Source: an uncultured Clostridia bacterium
GTDB lineage: Bacteria; Bacillota; Clostridia; Christensenellales; Borkfalkiaceae
DNA: 64,000 bases
Reading direction: 5' to 3'
Assembly: GCA_934249265.1 (NCBI GenBank)
Contig: CAKQKQ010000001.1
Span: forward strand, 1-64,000
Shown: positions 16,776 to 23,557 of the stretch, in pieces
Numbering within the stretch: position 1 is the stretch's first letter
How the letters are laid out: the number at the start of each line of letters is the position of its first letter
Notes under the pieces: generated by a model
The model's database searches: none
Told to the model about the DNA's origin: nothing
What the model saw: only the letters and a program-made list of their open reading frames with translations
Made by a program: the position numbers and the translations under genes

Positions 16776-17210
16776 ATGAAGACTTTCATGGCAAACGCGC
16801 AAAACGTTGAAAGAAAGTGGTACGTTGTCGACGCAACGGGTATGCCTTTAGGTAGACTTGCGTCTCAAGTTGCTTCTATTTTAAGAGGCAAAAACAAACC
16901 CACCTTCACACCTCACGTAGATACGGGAGATTTCGTAATTATAGTAAATTCGGACAAGGCGGTATTAACCGGTAACAAACTCGACAAAAAGATGTACACT
17001 TATCACACCGGATATATCGGTCACCTTAAAAGTTATCCTTACAGACAAATGATGGAGCAAAAATCCGACCTTATGGTTTATGAAGCCGTAAAGGGTATGT
17101 TGCCGAAGGGTAGTTTGGGTAGACAAATGCTTAAAAAACTCAGAGTATACAAGGGTGCGGAACACAACCATGCCGCTCAAAAGCCCGAAGAACTCAAACT
17201 TGGCAGATAA
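16776..17210 (+). CDS. rplM: 50S ribosomal protein L13
   Basis: L13 is an early-assembly protein of the large subunit. The 144 residues show [31 protein letters not shown] and the closing [31 protein letters not shown] at 16759-16769 sets the start. rpsI follows after 16 bp, the universal L13-S9 pair. Confidence 0.97.
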   Translation: MKTFMANAQNVERKWYVVDATGMPLGRLASQVASILRGKNKPTFTPHVDTGDFVIIVNSDKAVLTGNKLDKKMYTYHTGYIGHLKSYPYRQMMEQKSDLMVYEAVKGMLPKGSLGRQMLKKLRVYKGAEHNHAAQKPEELKLGR

Positions 17211-17226
17211 GGAGGACTGAATCGAT

Positions 17227-17631
17227 ATGGCAACTAAAAAGAAAGTTCAATATTGGGGAACAGGTAGAAGAAAGAAAGCCGTTGCAAGAGTAAGACTTAT
17301 TCCCGGCGGAACGGGTGCAATCGTCATCAACGGCAGAGATATCGACAACTATTGCGATTTAGAGACGGTTAAACTTGTTATTCGTCAACCCCTCGCACTT
17401 ACGGGTACTGAAAGCAAGTATGACGTTTACGTAAACGTAGTAGGCGGCGGATTTACAGGTCAAGCCGGCGCAATCAGACACGGAATCGCTCGCGCACTTA
17501 TCGTTGCAGAGCCCGAACTTCGCGCTGCTTTAAAGAAAGAAGGATACCTCACGAGAGATCCGAGAATGAAGGAAAGAAAGAAGTACGGTTTGAAAAAAGC
17601 AAGAAGAGCACCGCAATTCTCCAAGAGATAA
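17227..17631 (+). CDS. rpsI: 30S ribosomal protein S9
   Basis: S9 contacts the P-site tRNA through its C-terminal tail. The 134-residue protein has [16 protein letters not shown] near the start, the [19 protein letters not shown] motif, and the diagnostic C-terminus [23 protein letters not shown] at 17209-17219 provides the ribosome site. Confidence 0.97.
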   Translation: MATKKKVQYWGTGRRKKAVARVRLIPGGTGAIVINGRDIDNYCDLETVKLVIRQPLALTGTESKYDVYVNVVGGGFTGQAGAIRHGIARALIVAEPELRAALKKEGYLTRDPRMKERKKYGLKKARRAPQFSKR

Positions 17632-17696
17632 TTACTTTTGGGAAAACGTGCCTTTACGTTTTCAATTCTTCCAAAAATACTACGGCAATTTGCCAC

Positions 17697-17770
17697 AAAA
17701 GCGGAATTTTTACAATTCCGCTTTTAATTTTATAAAAAAGAGACAGCGAAAATTTTTCGCTGTCCTTTTT
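17697..17770 (+). terminator. Tandem terminator hairpins after rpsI
   Basis: The first hairpin is AAAAGCGGAATT / AATTCCGCTTTT (17697-17726). The second is GACAGCGAAAA / TTTTCGCTGTC (17742-17764) followed by CTTTTTTT. Confidence 0.85.
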
Positions 17771-18038
17771 TTGCTACTTTTACAAATACTATTGCTGTCC
17801 TTTTTAGGTTGCTTTTATGAAAAGTTATTAGTTTTGCTGTTTTTTAAATTTTATTGCTGCCGCTTTTAAGCGTCATTGTAAAGGCGGTGATATTTCTTTT
17901 GCTGTCGGCGTTGTAAAATTTTTTCACCATCACTTTAACGAGGTAAAAATAGTCTTTCTTTTGTTCTTCAATAAATGACTTTTGTTTGTTTTAATAAGTG
18001 TTTTTTGTAAAAAGGCTTTAGTTTTGCGTAAAGTTAAA
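17771..18038. other. T-rich intergenic stretch, no gene
   Basis: Low-complexity T-rich DNA between convergent rpsI and the minus-strand HTH gene. The short frame 17648-17869 overlaps the terminators and is Phe/Leu-rich, so it is not a gene. Confidence 0.5.
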
Positions 18039-18063
18039 TAAAAAAGCCCGCTTTTTAGCGGGC
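18039..18063 (-). terminator. Terminator of the small HTH gene (minus strand)
   Basis: Read on the minus strand, GCCCGC / GCGGGC with an AAAAA-containing loop is followed by TTTTTT, about 30 bp past the stop at 18094. Confidence 0.8.
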
Positions 18064-18093
18064 GTAAATGCGTAAGCGCATAAATGTGTAAAA

Positions 18094-18393
18094 TTATTTA
18101 TCGTCGTTTTCGTTGCCTTTATAAAGCATCATTTGCAATGTCTTTCTCATTCTTAATGAAAGTTCTTTTCTCATTCTATATGCCGTTGCGCGGCTCACGT
18201 GAATAATTTTTGCAACCGCGGACGCTTTCATTCCTTGAATAAAAAACAAATCGACGTTGTTTTTTTCTTCCGGAGAAAGAGGAGTGTTGTTTTTAAATTC
18301 TTCAATTTCGTCCACAAGGAAGTCTTTAAAAGTCAACGAATCCAATTCTTCTTTACTCATTTTAGCAAAATATTTTTGTCTTTCCGGTGTCAT
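18094..18393 (-). CDS. Small sigma-70 region-4-like HTH protein
   Basis: The 99-residue protein ends with a helix-turn-helix that resembles sigma region 4 or a small transcription regulator: LSPEEKNNVDLFFIQG, then MKASAVAKIIHVSRATAYRMRKEL. No specific family is recognised. I chose ATG at 18393 rather than the longer frame starting at 18444. GAGAGG at 18399-18404 lies at the right distance, and a consensus promoter overlaps the extra 17 codons (its -10 lies at 18423-18428). It is a single gene between two minus-strand terminators. Confidence 0.75.
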   Translation of the reverse strand: MTPERQKYFAKMSKEELDSLTFKDFLVDEIEEFKNNTPLSPEEKNNVDLFFIQGMKASAVAKIIHVSRATAYRMRKELSLRMRKTLQMMLYKGNENDDK

Positions 18394-18422
18394 GATAAGC
18401 CTCTCAATAAAACTTAAGATAT

Positions 18423-18451
18423 ATTTTAGACGGTTTTGCGACAAAAGTCAA
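18423..18451 (-). promoter_or_regulatory. Promoter of the small HTH gene
   Basis: On the minus strand TTGACT (18451-18446) and TAAAAT (18428-18423) are 17 bp apart. The position downstream of the longest possible start codon argues for the shorter protein. Confidence 0.75.
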
Positions 18452-18458
18452 ATAAAAT

Positions 18459-18503
18459 AAAAGCAGTTTTTAAATTTCGATATACGTTTAAAAACTGCTT
18501 TTT
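18459..18503 (-). terminator. Terminator of tilS-hpt
   Basis: AAAAGCAGTTTTTAAA pairs with TTTAAAAACTGCTTTTT; on the minus strand it ends in a T-rich run 16 bp after the hpt stop. Confidence 0.8.
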
Positions 18504-18518
18504 AAAAGACTAATTCAA

Positions 18519-19082
18519 TTATTTTTGATAAACTTCGGGTTTTAAAACGCCGATTTCGGGTAAATTTCTGTAAATTTCGGCGTAATCGAGACCGTAGCCT
18601 ACGACAAATTCGTTGCCGATATCAAAGCCCTTGTAATCGGGAGTCAACTCGACTTCTCTTCTTTCAAATTTATCCAAAAGGGTGCATATTTTAATGGAGT
18701 TGGGTTTGCGCGCGGAAAGTAAACGCATTAAATAAGAAAGGGTATAGCCGCTGTCCACGATGTCTTCGACGATGATAAGGTCCTTACCTTCGATAATTCT
18801 GTCAAGGTCTTTAATGAGTTTTACTTCGCCAGAGGTTTTCGTGCCGTTGCCGTAACTCGATATGGACATAAAATCCATTTCCACGGGAATGGTCATCGCC
18901 CTTACAAGGTCGGCATAAAACATAATGCTGCCTTTTAAAATGGCAACCATAAGCGGACGTTTACCTTCGTAATCTTTGCTGAGTTGCGCCGCAAGTTGAT
19001 GAATTCTCGCGTTCAATTCGTCTTCGGTAATAAGGATTTTTTCAAGGTCTTTGTACTGGATGTTGTTGCGTGTAAATTCCAT
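18519..19082 (-). CDS. hpt: Hypoxanthine phosphoribosyltransferase
   Basis: Hpt salvages hypoxanthine (and guanine) to IMP/GMP using PRPP in the cytoplasm. The 187-residue protein has the PRPP loop IIVEDIVDSGYT and the base-proximal KFERREVEL and VGYGLDYAEIYRNLPEIG motifs. The start is set at ATG 19082: AAAGGAG lies just before it, inside the eight-codon extension that a start at 19106 would add. That extension would also overlap the end of tilS, whereas this start leaves a 4-bp gap. The tilS-hpt pairing is conserved in Firmicutes; the usual next gene ftsH is absent. Confidence 0.95.
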   Translation of the reverse strand: MEFTRNNIQYKDLEKILITEDELNARIHQLAAQLSKDYEGKRPLMVAILKGSIMFYADLVRAMTIPVEMDFMSISSYGNGTKTSGEVKLIKDLDRIIEGKDLIIVEDIVDSGYTLSYLMRLLSARKPNSIKICTLLDKFERREVELTPDYKGFDIGNEFVVGYGLDYAEIYRNLPEIGVLKPEVYQK

Positions 19083-19086
19083 GGTT

Positions 19087-20409
19087 TTATTCTCCTTTGT
19101 ATGCATAAAATTTTAACACATTTACTGTGTTTTTGTCTACTTTAATTACCTCAGAAATTGAAAAATTTTCAATTAAAAGCACGCTTTTTTCGTGACAAAG
19201 CAGCGGAATGAAATCTCTTTCCCTTGTCGGCACTTTTTTGTCGATGAAATAATCTTTAAGTTTTTTACTTTTTCCGTTAAACGGGATAAAAACGTCGCCG
19301 TCGCGCCTCGTTCTTATCACGCTGCCTACGGGGATTTTGTCTTCGTCAAAATAAAATATTCCCTTTTTCGCGTCGGAAATCATCGTTTTTTCGCTCGGCA
19401 TATTTGTTTTTGAAATAGTAATCGTTTGTCCGCATAAATTGTGCGTGCCTATGCAAAAATCAATTTCGGTTTTGTCCTTTTCGCGGGGAATATAAATCGT
19501 AATAAGGTCGTAATCTTTTACTGCTTTTACGTTTCCGATTAAGTCAACCGTCGTGCCGTTTTCTGCGCCTATAAGGCTTTTCGCCGTTTGAATTTGGGCG
19601 TAAGTAAAGTCCTTTTTTATCCCCAAATATTTAATCGCGGCAATGACTCTTCTGTCGAAAATCGCGTCGTTTAAAGTCGTTTCAAAAGACACTTCGCTGT
19701 CACGATAACGCATACCGTTTTGCGCAAAACTGTCCAAAAACGCCTCATCGCGCAGTGCAAACGACGCAAATTGAGAAAGGGCTTTCTCGTAAGACGGGAA
19801 GATTTTTTTGATATCCGGCGATAGAGTATTTCTTATATAATTTCTCGTCAAGTCGAGATTATTGTTGGTGCTGTCGATTACGAAAGGAATATTGTTTTTC
19901 TCGACGTAATCAATAATTTTTTGTTTGCTCGTATACAAAAGCGGTCGCACGATTTTGCCGTCGTAACAAGACGGACTCATTCCGCCCGCGCCCTTTAAAG
20001 AGCACCCCCTAAACAAGTTGAAAAGTATGCTTTCGGCGTTGTCCGAAAGGTGATGAGCGGTCGCCACGCAGTCGCAGTTGCCATTATTTAAACAGTCGAA
20101 AAAACAGTTATAGCGCAAAATGCGCGCCGCCTCTTCCTCGGGCATTTTGTTGTCTTTGGCGTAAGTTTTGCTGTCGACGCTGTAAGAAAAAAGTTTTACC
20201 CCCAGTTGCTTGCAATGCTCCTCGACAAATTTGCTGTCGTCGATAGATTCTTTTCCCCTTAAACCGTGTTCTACGTTTATTGCCACGACGTCTTTAAAAA
20301 GCCTTCCTTTTTGGGCTAAAAGCAAATGCAAAAGGCACATCGAGTCGATTCCGCCCGACAACGCGACGGCAACCGTACAATTGTTTTTAAAAAGCGATAA
20401 ATTCAACAT
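19087..20409 (-). CDS. tilS: tRNA(Ile)-lysidine synthase
   Basis: TilS converts C34 of the CAU-anticodon isoleucine tRNA to lysidine with ATP, changing its decoding to AUA. The PP-loop VALSGGIDSMCLLHLL lies near the N-terminus, ATAHHLSDNAES and RNYIRNTLSPDIKK follow, and the C-terminal domain contains SKKLKDYFIDKKVPTRERD. The start is placed at ATG 20409, giving 440 residues, rather than GTG 20454, because a promoter overlaps the extra codons. No Shine-Dalgarno site precedes either start. Confidence 0.92.
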   Translation of the reverse strand: MLNLSLFKNNCTVAVALSGGIDSMCLLHLLLAQKGRLFKDVVAINVEHGLRGKESIDDSKFVEEHCKQLGVKLFSYSVDSKTYAKDNKMPEEEAARILRYNCFFDCLNNGNCDCVATAHHLSDNAESILFNLFRGCSLKGAGGMSPSCYDGKIVRPLLYTSKQKIIDYVEKNNIPFVIDSTNNNLDLTRNYIRNTLSPDIKKIFPSYEKALSQFASFALRDEAFLDSFAQNGMRYRDSEVSFETTLNDAIFDRRVIAAIKYLGIKKDFTYAQIQTAKSLIGAENGTTVDLIGNVKAVKDYDLITIYIPREKDKTEIDFCIGTHNLCGQTITISKTNMPSEKTMISDAKKGIFYFDEDKIPVGSVIRTRRDGDVFIPFNGKSKKLKDYFIDKKVPTRERDFIPLLCHEKSVLLIENFSISEVIKVDKNTVNVLKFYAYKGE

Positions 20410-20415
20410 ACCGTC

Positions 20416-20444
20416 ATTATAACAAAACCTAATGATAATTGCAA
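20416..20444 (-). promoter_or_regulatory. Promoter of tilS-hpt, possibly leaderless
   Basis: On the minus strand TTGCAA and TATAAT are 17 bp apart and TATAAT ends 6 bp before the ATG at 20409. Transcription would begin at or near the A of the start codon. Confidence 0.65.
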
Positions 20445-20628
20445 ACGTAAACACCCTAAAAGATTTTTAAACGGCAAATTTTAATTTAGGAAAATTTTGG
20501 AAAGCGGGGAAATAAAAAGAAAACGGAGAAATAAAAGCAGACGTTGTGTATAAAGCAAAACGGGGAAAATTTTTATTTAAAGTGAAAAAGGGGGCTAAAA
20601 TGAAGGCGTTATTTTCATTGTAAAAAAC

Positions 20629-20878
20629 TTACGTATTTCCAACCATATTAGAACAATTTTTGCGCCGTCAAGTCGATTTGTACTGCGTTAAACGATATAG
20701 TACGCGTTCAGTCGTTTGCCTTGTCCAAACAAGCCGCAGCCATATGAAAAAAAGACCGACTTGTATGTTTTGCGGTCAACTTTACGGCGTAAAAACACTA
20801 CGTGCCATAAAAATATGCAGAAAACGATAAAACTGTGCCGTATTTGCGGTTTGTTTTACTAAGGTTTGAAATACGTAA
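20629..20878. repeat. MITE-like palindromic element B, copy 1
   Basis: The element is repeated at 28053-28315. Its ends are inverted: CTTACGTATTTCCAACC at the left against GGTTTGAAATACGTAA at the right. The interior is also an imperfect palindrome (GCGCCGTCAAGTCGA against CGACTTGTATGTTTTGCGG). Compared with copy 2 it lacks about 13 bp at the inner hairpin and has a one-base deletion near 20806-20825. No transposase is seen. Confidence 0.75.
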
Positions 20879-20932
20879 AAACGCAAAAAATAAAAACAAA
20901 TAAAAAAAAGTTGAGAAAGTGTATAAAATTGT

Positions 20933-20961
20933 TTGACAAAAGCGGAAAAATCGTGTATATT
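20933..20961 (+). promoter_or_regulatory. Promoter of the tRNA cluster
   Basis: TTGACA (20933-20938) and TATATT (20956-20961) are 17 bp apart, 27 bp before the first tRNA. Confidence 0.8.
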
Positions 20962-20988
20962 AAGTAAGCATCATAAGATGTTTTCCAC

Positions 20989-21066
<78 letters not shown>

Positions 21067-21089
21067 TTATCCTTTTAAGGATGCAATAT

Positions 21090-21166
21090 GGCGGCGTAGC
21101 TTAGTTGGTTATAGCGGCCGGTTCATACCCGGCAGGTCGTTGGTTCGAATCTGACCGCCGCTACCA
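21090..21166 (+). tRNA. Elongator tRNA-Met (CAT)
   Basis: Acceptor GGCGGCG / CGCCGCT, anticodon loop TTCATAC with CAT, T loop TTCGAAT, encoded CCA. The acceptor resembles elongator tRNA-Met of Bacillus rather than the lysidine-modified tRNA-Ile, so Met is preferred. Confidence 0.9.
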
Positions 21167-21220
21167 GATGATAACAACTGCTCTTTTTTTTAAAGCGCAT
21201 TGCGATATACAACTGAATAA

Positions 21221-21295
21221 GGCCCCTTGGTCAAGCGGTTAAGACATCGCCCTTTCACGGCGGTATCATGGGTTCGAATCCCGTAGGGGTCACCA
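21221..21295 (+). tRNA. tRNA-Glu (TTC)
   Basis: Acceptor GGCCCCT / AGGGGTC, anticodon loop CTTTCAC giving TTC, T loop TTCGAAT and encoded CCA. It ends the three-gene cluster. Confidence 0.95.
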
Positions 21296-21300
21296 AGGAA

Positions 21301-21333
21301 ACAGTCGACACACGTGTCGACTGTTTTGTTTTT
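21301..21333 (+). terminator. Terminator of the tRNA cluster
   Basis: The perfect hairpin ACAGTCGACA / TGTCGACTGT is followed by TTTGTTTTT, 5 bp after tRNA-Glu. Confidence 0.85.
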
Positions 21334-21536
21334 ATAAATTTAAGGGATTCGAATATGGAGCAACTCGCTTTGCGAATGTTTTGCAAAGCAAAGAAAAAGC
21401 ATAGTGTGCTTTTCAGCAGATAGAGAGCACAAACGGAAATCTTGTAAGGGTATCAAACATAATAAAAGCGAAACCGTTTCCATTAGGAGATGGTTTCGCT
21501 TTTATTATGTACTTTATAAAGACTTATTAAACAAAA
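21334..21536. other. tRNA-distal non-coding segment
   Basis: GGGATTCGAATATGG at 21345-21357 resembles tRNA T-arm sequence and is followed by about 100 bp with several short purine-rich blocks (TTTTGCAAAGCAAAG, AAATCTTGTAAGGG). A symmetrical hairpin, TAATAAAAGCGAAACC / GGTTTCGCTTTTATTA, spans 21460-21507. No reading frame is supported. Confidence 0.4.
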
Positions 21537-21571
21537 AACGGCGTGTGAGATAAACTCTCGCACGCCGCTTT
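21537..21571 (-). terminator. Terminator of the Cys-rich small gene (minus strand)
   Basis: GGCGTGTGAGA pairs with TCTCGCACGCC, and on the minus strand the stem is followed by GTTTTTTG, about 100 bp past the stop at 21673. Confidence 0.7.
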
Positions 21572-21672
21572 TGCTTTGTATCTACATTTTTTTATACGGT
21601 ATTATCTTTGGACAAGCGTGGATAAAATTCGAGCCTATTTGTATTAAGATGAGTATTCCAGTAGTATTAAAA

Positions 21673-21888
21673 TTAAATTTTAATATAATCAAAAATATAT
21701 TTTAAACAAGTCTTTCCGACGCAACATTGTGTTCCGTTTTTTATATTCATAAACTTATAGCAATAATCAATAGGTTGACCGCAAACGCAAAAGCCATAAA
21801 GTGTTTTACCTATATATTTCACGTCTCGAACAGAGTCTGCTTTTAATGCAGTTAAAAATTTTATAATTGTTTCGTCTTCGCTTTTCAT
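21673..21888 (-). CDS. Small Cys-rich protein, unknown function
   Basis: The 71-residue protein has FCVCGQPIDYCYKF and, 10 residues on, GTQCCVGKTCLKYI. The Cys spacing suggests a small zinc-binding fold like those in some phage-encoded proteins; this is a resemblance only. A strong AGGAGG lies 7 bp before the ATG (on the minus strand, 21895-21900), so the gene is believable despite its size. It stands alone between the tRNA cluster and the ferritin-like gene. Confidence 0.6.
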   Translation of the reverse strand: MKSEDETIIKFLTALKADSVRDVKYIGKTLYGFCVCGQPIDYCYKFMNIKNGTQCCVGKTCLKYIFDYIKI

Positions 21889-22142
21889 AAGAACCTCCTA
21901 AAGTCTTTATTTATAAAGTATACTCTTTTTTTAAATTTGTTACCTTAATAAAATAACAAATCGGTTTACTTTTTAATATATCTTATCGATCAACTTAAAA
22001 ATGAAGTGATTTAATGTAAGGCAAAATAATTGGGTTTAATTTGTGCAAAATTTTTTATTGTGAGTAAATACTTTAAATTGCGCGTATATAAAATCGTTAA
22101 ACGGGAAAAATATCTCTGTAATAAAATTAAAGGAGATTTTTT

Positions 22143-23396
22143 ATGAACAAAGTTAATCCGTTTTACGAAAAAAACGCCGTTCCCGTCAACGGGTTTGTGT
22201 CGGTTGCCGATTACAGCCCCGTTCCGTACAACAAAAACACCGCTTCGCCGTATACTAAAACCAGAATTATTCTTTTAAACGGCGCGGAGTTCGAGGCAAA
22301 TTGGTTTTTGCATCAATTCAGCAGAAACTGCAACAACAACGATTTAAGGCGCGATATCGCCTTGATAAGAAGGCACGAGCAGCACCAACAAAAAATTATT
22401 TCGGGCTTAAAACCCGTTGACGAAACCGACCTCGAAACCACGATCGGTTACGAACAACTCGCCATCGATTTGACGGCGATACTTGCAAAACACGTAAAGG
22501 ACGATTACGTCAAAGACGCCCTTAATTTCGCTTTGCTTGAAGATTTCGACCATTTATACAGATTTGCCAACTTGTTGGAGACCGAACAAGGCATAAACGC
22601 CAACGATTTGACGGGCGGTTACACCGAAATAACCCCCGGTCGACCCACCGTGGCAGAACCCAGACACCCGTATGACGAAATAAACAGACACATTGCCGGT
22701 GAAATTGCCGACCCGTTTACAAAATTGGTCGTATCGATAATCACCGCGGGCGAACAGCAAACGATGAATTATTATATGAACATTGCGGGTTTCCACCCCA
22801 GCGAGATAGGTCGAAAGTTATATTCGGAAATAGCGATGATAGAAGAACAGCACGTTACCGAATACGGAAGTTTGATGGACACGACTTGCTCGTGGCTTGA
22901 AAATTGGTTGATGCACGAATACACCGAGTGTTATTTATATTATTCTTGTTTTGAAGACGAAACGGACGAGTATATAAAAGATTTGTTTTATAAGCATTAT
23001 TTGCAGGAGTGCGGGCATTTGCAATACGTCGCAAACTTGCTTTTGAAATACGAGGGCAAACCTTGGCAGTCGGTTTATCCTTGCGGCGGCGATTTCCCCG
23101 AATTGTTGCATTTTGAAAGCAATATCGATTATATCAGAGGCGTGCTTGCAAAAACCATAAACTACACGAGAGCCAACGAAGATTACGCATTATTAAAAGA
23201 CTTAAAAGATAACGCAAATTATTTCAAATATCAAAAACAAAACGTGAAAAAGCCCGAAAGTTTGCCGAGTCATAAAGTGATAGAGCAGCATATCAAAAAA
23301 TTCGGAACGGATTATAGATTCGAGACGAAGAAAAACCCCGTGCCCGAATTGCAAAACAGAAAGTGCGACAACACAAATGTCGCGAGAAAGAAATGA
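22143..23396 (+). CDS. Ferritin-like (rubrerythrin-type) diiron protein
   Basis: The 417-residue protein looks like a ferritin-like helical protein. Carboxylate-His pairs of the ExxH kind recur: RRHEQHQQ (about 80), EDFDHLYRF (about 135), EEQHVTEYGS (about 238) and QECGHLQYV (about 288). This suggests one long or two tandem four-helix units with a metal site. The first 40 residues are rich in Pro, Tyr and Asn and the last 60 in Lys; there is no signal peptide. AAAGGAGATTTTTT at 22130-22142 gives the start and a strong terminator follows. It is unrelated to its neighbours. The fold is likely; the reaction is unknown (oxidative-stress or iron handling would be a guess). Confidence 0.65.
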   Translation: MNKVNPFYEKNAVPVNGFVSVADYSPVPYNKNTASPYTKTRIILLNGAEFEANWFLHQFSRNCNNNDLRRDIALIRRHEQHQQKIISGLKPVDETDLETTIGYEQLAIDLTAILAKHVKDDYVKDALNFALLEDFDHLYRFANLLETEQGINANDLTGGYTEITPGRPTVAEPRHPYDEINRHIAGEIADPFTKLVVSIITAGEQQTMNYYMNIAGFHPSEIGRKLYSEIAMIEEQHVTEYGSLMDTTCSWLENWLMHEYTECYLYYSCFEDETDEYIKDLFYKHYLQECGHLQYVANLLLKYEGKPWQSVYPCGGDFPELLHFESNIDYIRGVLAKTINYTRANEDYALLKDLKDNANYFKYQKQNVKKPESLPSHKVIEQHIKKFGTDYRFETKKNPVPELQNRKCDNTNVARKK

Positions 23397-23472
23397 CGAT
23401 TAAAAATTTTATTTTATAACTTAAAACAATTATATAAACCAATCGATAGAAATTTATAATTTAAAAAAGAAG

Positions 23473-23515
23473 AGGCACAGCGATAAAAAATATCGCTGTG
23501 CCTTGATTTGTTTTT
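23473..23515 (+). terminator. Terminator of the ferritin-like gene
   Basis: GGCACAGCGATA / TATCGCTGTGCC (23473-23502) is followed by TTGATTTGTTTTTT. Confidence 0.85.
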
Positions 23516-23557
23516 TATGATAATCGCGCAAAATTCGATTAAACGTTTTTTATACGG

